A DNA stretch of 64,000 nt, taken from contig JAIXWK010000003.1 in NCBI GenBank assembly GCA_027491295.1, forward strand, positions 372,001-436,000, given 5' to 3'. This DNA is from Microbacteriaceae bacterium. Its GTDB lineage: Bacteria > Actinomycetota > Actinomycetes > Actinomycetales > Microbacteriaceae. The notes under the pieces are model-generated. The model was not told the origin of the DNA. It saw nothing but the letters and a program-made list of their open reading frames with translations, and searched no databases. How positions within the stretch are numbered: position 1 is the stretch's first letter; the number at the start of each line of letters is the position of its first letter. Shown here in pieces: positions 62,178 through 64,000 of this stretch. The translations under genes were made by a program, and so were the position numbers.

Positions 62178-63965
62178 TTAGTACTTCCACTCCCAGAAGT
62201 TCCAGACAACCTGAGGAGATAGGGCCGATGGCTTTACGTTCTTCAGGGTCTTGTTGGCAGCGATTAGCGATGCCCACTGGAACAGAGGTAGACCGACTGC
62301 ATCCTTGAAGTATTCCTTCTCGAAGGTCTCGTTTACCTTGAATGCAGCATCTGCCGAAAGGATCTCATCGCTGTGACGGGCAAGAGCCTTGTCAACAGTT
62401 GGGTTGATCCAGTCGATGTAGTTCTGGGCGCGTGGTTCGCTACCAGTGCTTCCGTAGATGTTGCGCATTCCGGTGTAAACGGTCGAGGTCTGAGCCCATG
62501 CGAAGAACTGAAGGTCAGACTTGTTGTTTCCAAGTTCCTGGCTCCATACTGCGGATGGCTTGCTGGTGACCTCAATGCCTGCCTTAGCAGCGGCTGCAAC
62601 GATTAGCGCAGAGGTGTTCTTGCGACGCTCGTTGGTTGGACCACCCCAGTGAAGGGTTAGCTTCAATGGGTTAGTGGTCGAGTAGCCGTGCTTTGCTAGC
62701 AGTGCCTTAGCCGCAGCTAGACGAGTTGCCTCTGCATCGGTGTAAGGCTTTACACCAGAGGTAGCAGACATCTTTGCGTGGCTTGGGGATGCGTTGAAGT
62801 AAGGGGTGATCGAGTTCAGAACCTTAGCCGCAGGGTTAATGGTCTTCACTAGCTTGTCAACGATCTCCTGACGAGGGATGGTTAGCAACAGTGCGCGACG
62901 TAGGTCGTTGGCCTTTGCTGCTGACATACCAGCCCAAGCTGGACCCTTTAGGTCAACGTCAAGGTGCTCGTAAGTTGCAGCACCGAAACCGTAAACCGTG
63001 GTGTTTGGCTGAGCTAGAAGAGAGTTGTTCAAAGCAGCAGTTGCCTGCGGAGCAATGATGTCAACCTCACCGTTTGCCAGTGCCTGACCCATAGCGGTCG
63101 AGTCTGGAATGGTGACTAGCTGGACGGTCTTGATGGTTGGCTTTGGACCAGTCTTGTATAGCGGGTTCGCTACCAAGGTCATGGACTTGCCAGGCACCGA
63201 GCTCTTGATGGTGTAAGCACCAGCAACGATCAACAGGTTAGGGTCGGTCGATTCATCAATTGGCTTGGTGTCGATGAAGTTGTAAGCAGTGTTCCATTGA
63301 GTAGCAAGAGCCTTCAGGACAGTCCAGTCCTTCTTCTTTACTGCAGTTACGAACTTAGCCTTTGCCTGACCGTCGCTCAAGGTTGGGTAAGCCAACTGAG
63401 TTAGGGCGTGAACTGGCTTGCCGATTCCGAAGAATAGCTCCCAAGCCGAGTCAAACTCGTCGAAGGTCCAGGTAACAGTAAGGCTGTCCTGAGAAATGGT
63501 TGGGAACTTGGTGATCTTCTCCATACCAGATTCTTTGGACACGTCATCCCAGTAAACACCCTTGGCCTCGTTGTCGTAGTAACCAGATGCGGTTACCCAA
63601 CCTAGTAGCAAGTCGTAGGCGTCAATTGGAGCACCGTCAGACCATACAAGTCCCTTGTTTAGCTTGGTCTCGATGGTTAGTGGCTTCTCTTTGACGATTC
63701 GGTAGGTACCGAATCCGGTCTTCTTCACTAGCTGCGACTTGTTGTCGTAGTAGTTGAAACCGTCTCCAGTTAGATAGGCAACGGTGCCGTTTTCAACCAG
63801 GTTGTGGTCGCTGTGCGACGAGTTAAGCGAGGTACGGACGTTGCTTTCCGCAATTCTCACTAGGGTGCGGTCTGCCGCACCTGCAGGAGCTACAGCTAGA
63901 CCGGAGGTGCCGAGGACACCTACAGCAGCGATAGCTACCGCGCGAATGATTCGCGAGAACTTCAT
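62178..63965 (-). CDS. oppA: Family 5 extracellular solute-binding protein OppA
   Basis: 595 residues. A Sec signal peptide MKFSRIIRAVAIAAVGVLGTSGLAVAPAGAAD is followed by a peptide/nickel-binding fold: NKGLVWSDGAPIDAYDLLLGWV and LVANPLYKTGPKPTIKTVQLVTIPDSTAMGQALANGEVDII are the typical family 5 blocks. No cysteine follows the signal peptide, so it is not an obvious lipoprotein, unusual for a Gram-positive binding protein. AAAGGAG lies 6 nt before the ATG. The 35 nt left upstream (63966-64000) contain this site; the promoter is outside the window. Confidence 0.93.
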   Translation of the reverse strand: MKFSRIIRAVAIAAVGVLGTSGLAVAPAGAADRTLVRIAESNVRTSLNSSHSDHNLVENGTVAYLTGDGFNYYDNKSQLVKKTGFGTYRIVKEKPLTIETKLNKGLVWSDGAPIDAYDLLLGWVTASGYYDNEAKGVYWDDVSKESGMEKITKFPTISQDSLTVTWTFDEFDSAWELFFGIGKPVHALTQLAYPTLSDGQAKAKFVTAVKKKDWTVLKALATQWNTAYNFIDTKPIDESTDPNLLIVAGAYTIKSSVPGKSMTLVANPLYKTGPKPTIKTVQLVTIPDSTAMGQALANGEVDIIAPQATAALNNSLLAQPNTTVYGFGAATYEHLDVDLKGPAWAGMSAAKANDLRRALLLTIPRQEIVDKLVKTINPAAKVLNSITPYFNASPSHAKMSATSGVKPYTDAEATRLAAAKALLAKHGYSTTNPLKLTLHWGGPTNERRKNTSALIVAAAAKAGIEVTSKPSAVWSQELGNNKSDLQFFAWAQTSTVYTGMRNIYGSTGSEPRAQNYIDWINPTVDKALARHSDEILSADAAFKVNETFEKEYFKDAVGLPLFQWASLIAANKTLKNVKPSALSPQVVWNFWEWKY

Positions 63966-64000
63966 GTTTCTCTCCTTTGAGTTAGGTACCGTTCCCCAAT

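Noticed and set aside
1-64000. CRISPR arrays, insertion sequences, tRNA or rRNA genes
   Set aside because: I saw no regularly spaced repeats, no transposase-like ORF and no tRNA cloverleaf in the spacers; a dedicated tRNAscan or Infernal run would settle small RNAs.

Overview
The window looks like a chromosome segment from a small, streamlined actinobacterium. The best guess is a Microbacteriaceae relative of the freshwater Luna lineage (Rhodoluna/Aquiluna type). This rests on the GlgE glycogen pathway, a DUF2469 gene beside rnhB, small proteins with DivIVA-type motifs, many TTG/GTG starts, base composition near 50% G+C by eye, and very tight packing. The taxonomy is inference from gene content; no 16S gene is present. 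No stretch over 300 bases lacks a gene. I saw no rRNA, tRNA, CRISPR array, insertion sequence or prophage.

Layout. 1-1703 (minus): tRNA thiolation pair mnmA (cut by the window edge) and a cysteine desulfurase. 1764-8009 (plus): glycogen operon glgX-glgE-glgB. 8006-13976: a YbbN-like co-chaperone, a large unknown membrane protein with an internal lipobox, an AI-2E family exporter, an alpha/beta hydrolase, a small zinc-site protein, a lytic transglycosylase-like secreted protein and a protein with four DivIVA-like motifs. 13980-17926 (minus): cdsA, frr, pyrH, tsf, rpsB. 18174-31101: an M23 protein, then one long minus-strand run smc-ftsY-ffh-rpsP-khpA-rimM-trmD-rplS-lepB-rnhB-DUF2469-dprA-xerC (transcribed from smc towards xerC). 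31220-33476 (plus): typA and a small membrane protein. 33473-39522 (minus): recG-coaD-yceD-rpmF-rnc-mutM plus a GT4 glycosyltransferase. 39524-42109 (minus): a three-gene oxidoreductase/epimerase/isomerase cassette between recG and rsmD. 42176-45473: rsmD, gltA, dapC, fdxA.

45497-57243 is the main accessory region, a surface-glycan locus. It holds an AT-rich orphan gene, an NDP-sugar set (SDR, RmlC-like cupin, WecB-like 2-epimerase, RmlD-like reductase), a GT4, an L-2-hydroxyglutarate oxidase-like flavoprotein, a GT-C membrane glycosyltransferase, a polyprenyl-phosphate-type GT2 and a flippase-like ABC exporter. 57244-63965 is an oligopeptide ABC uptake operon (oppA-B-C-DF) interrupted by an opposite-strand PH-domain-like membrane gene.

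DNA-level pattern. All eight convergent gene pairs touch end to end. Seven overlap by exactly four bases so that both stop codons lie in one CTAG, TTAG or CTAA. Only two strong hairpins were found, and only one resembles an intrinsic terminator. Several genes have a TANNNT hexamer (often TAGGCT) 6-7 nt before the start codon, suggesting leaderless transcripts. I found no clear unprecedented defence or mobile system. The best candidates for something new are the recG-rsmD cassette, the orphan gene at 45497, the 573-residue protein with an internal lipobox, and the rpsB leader.
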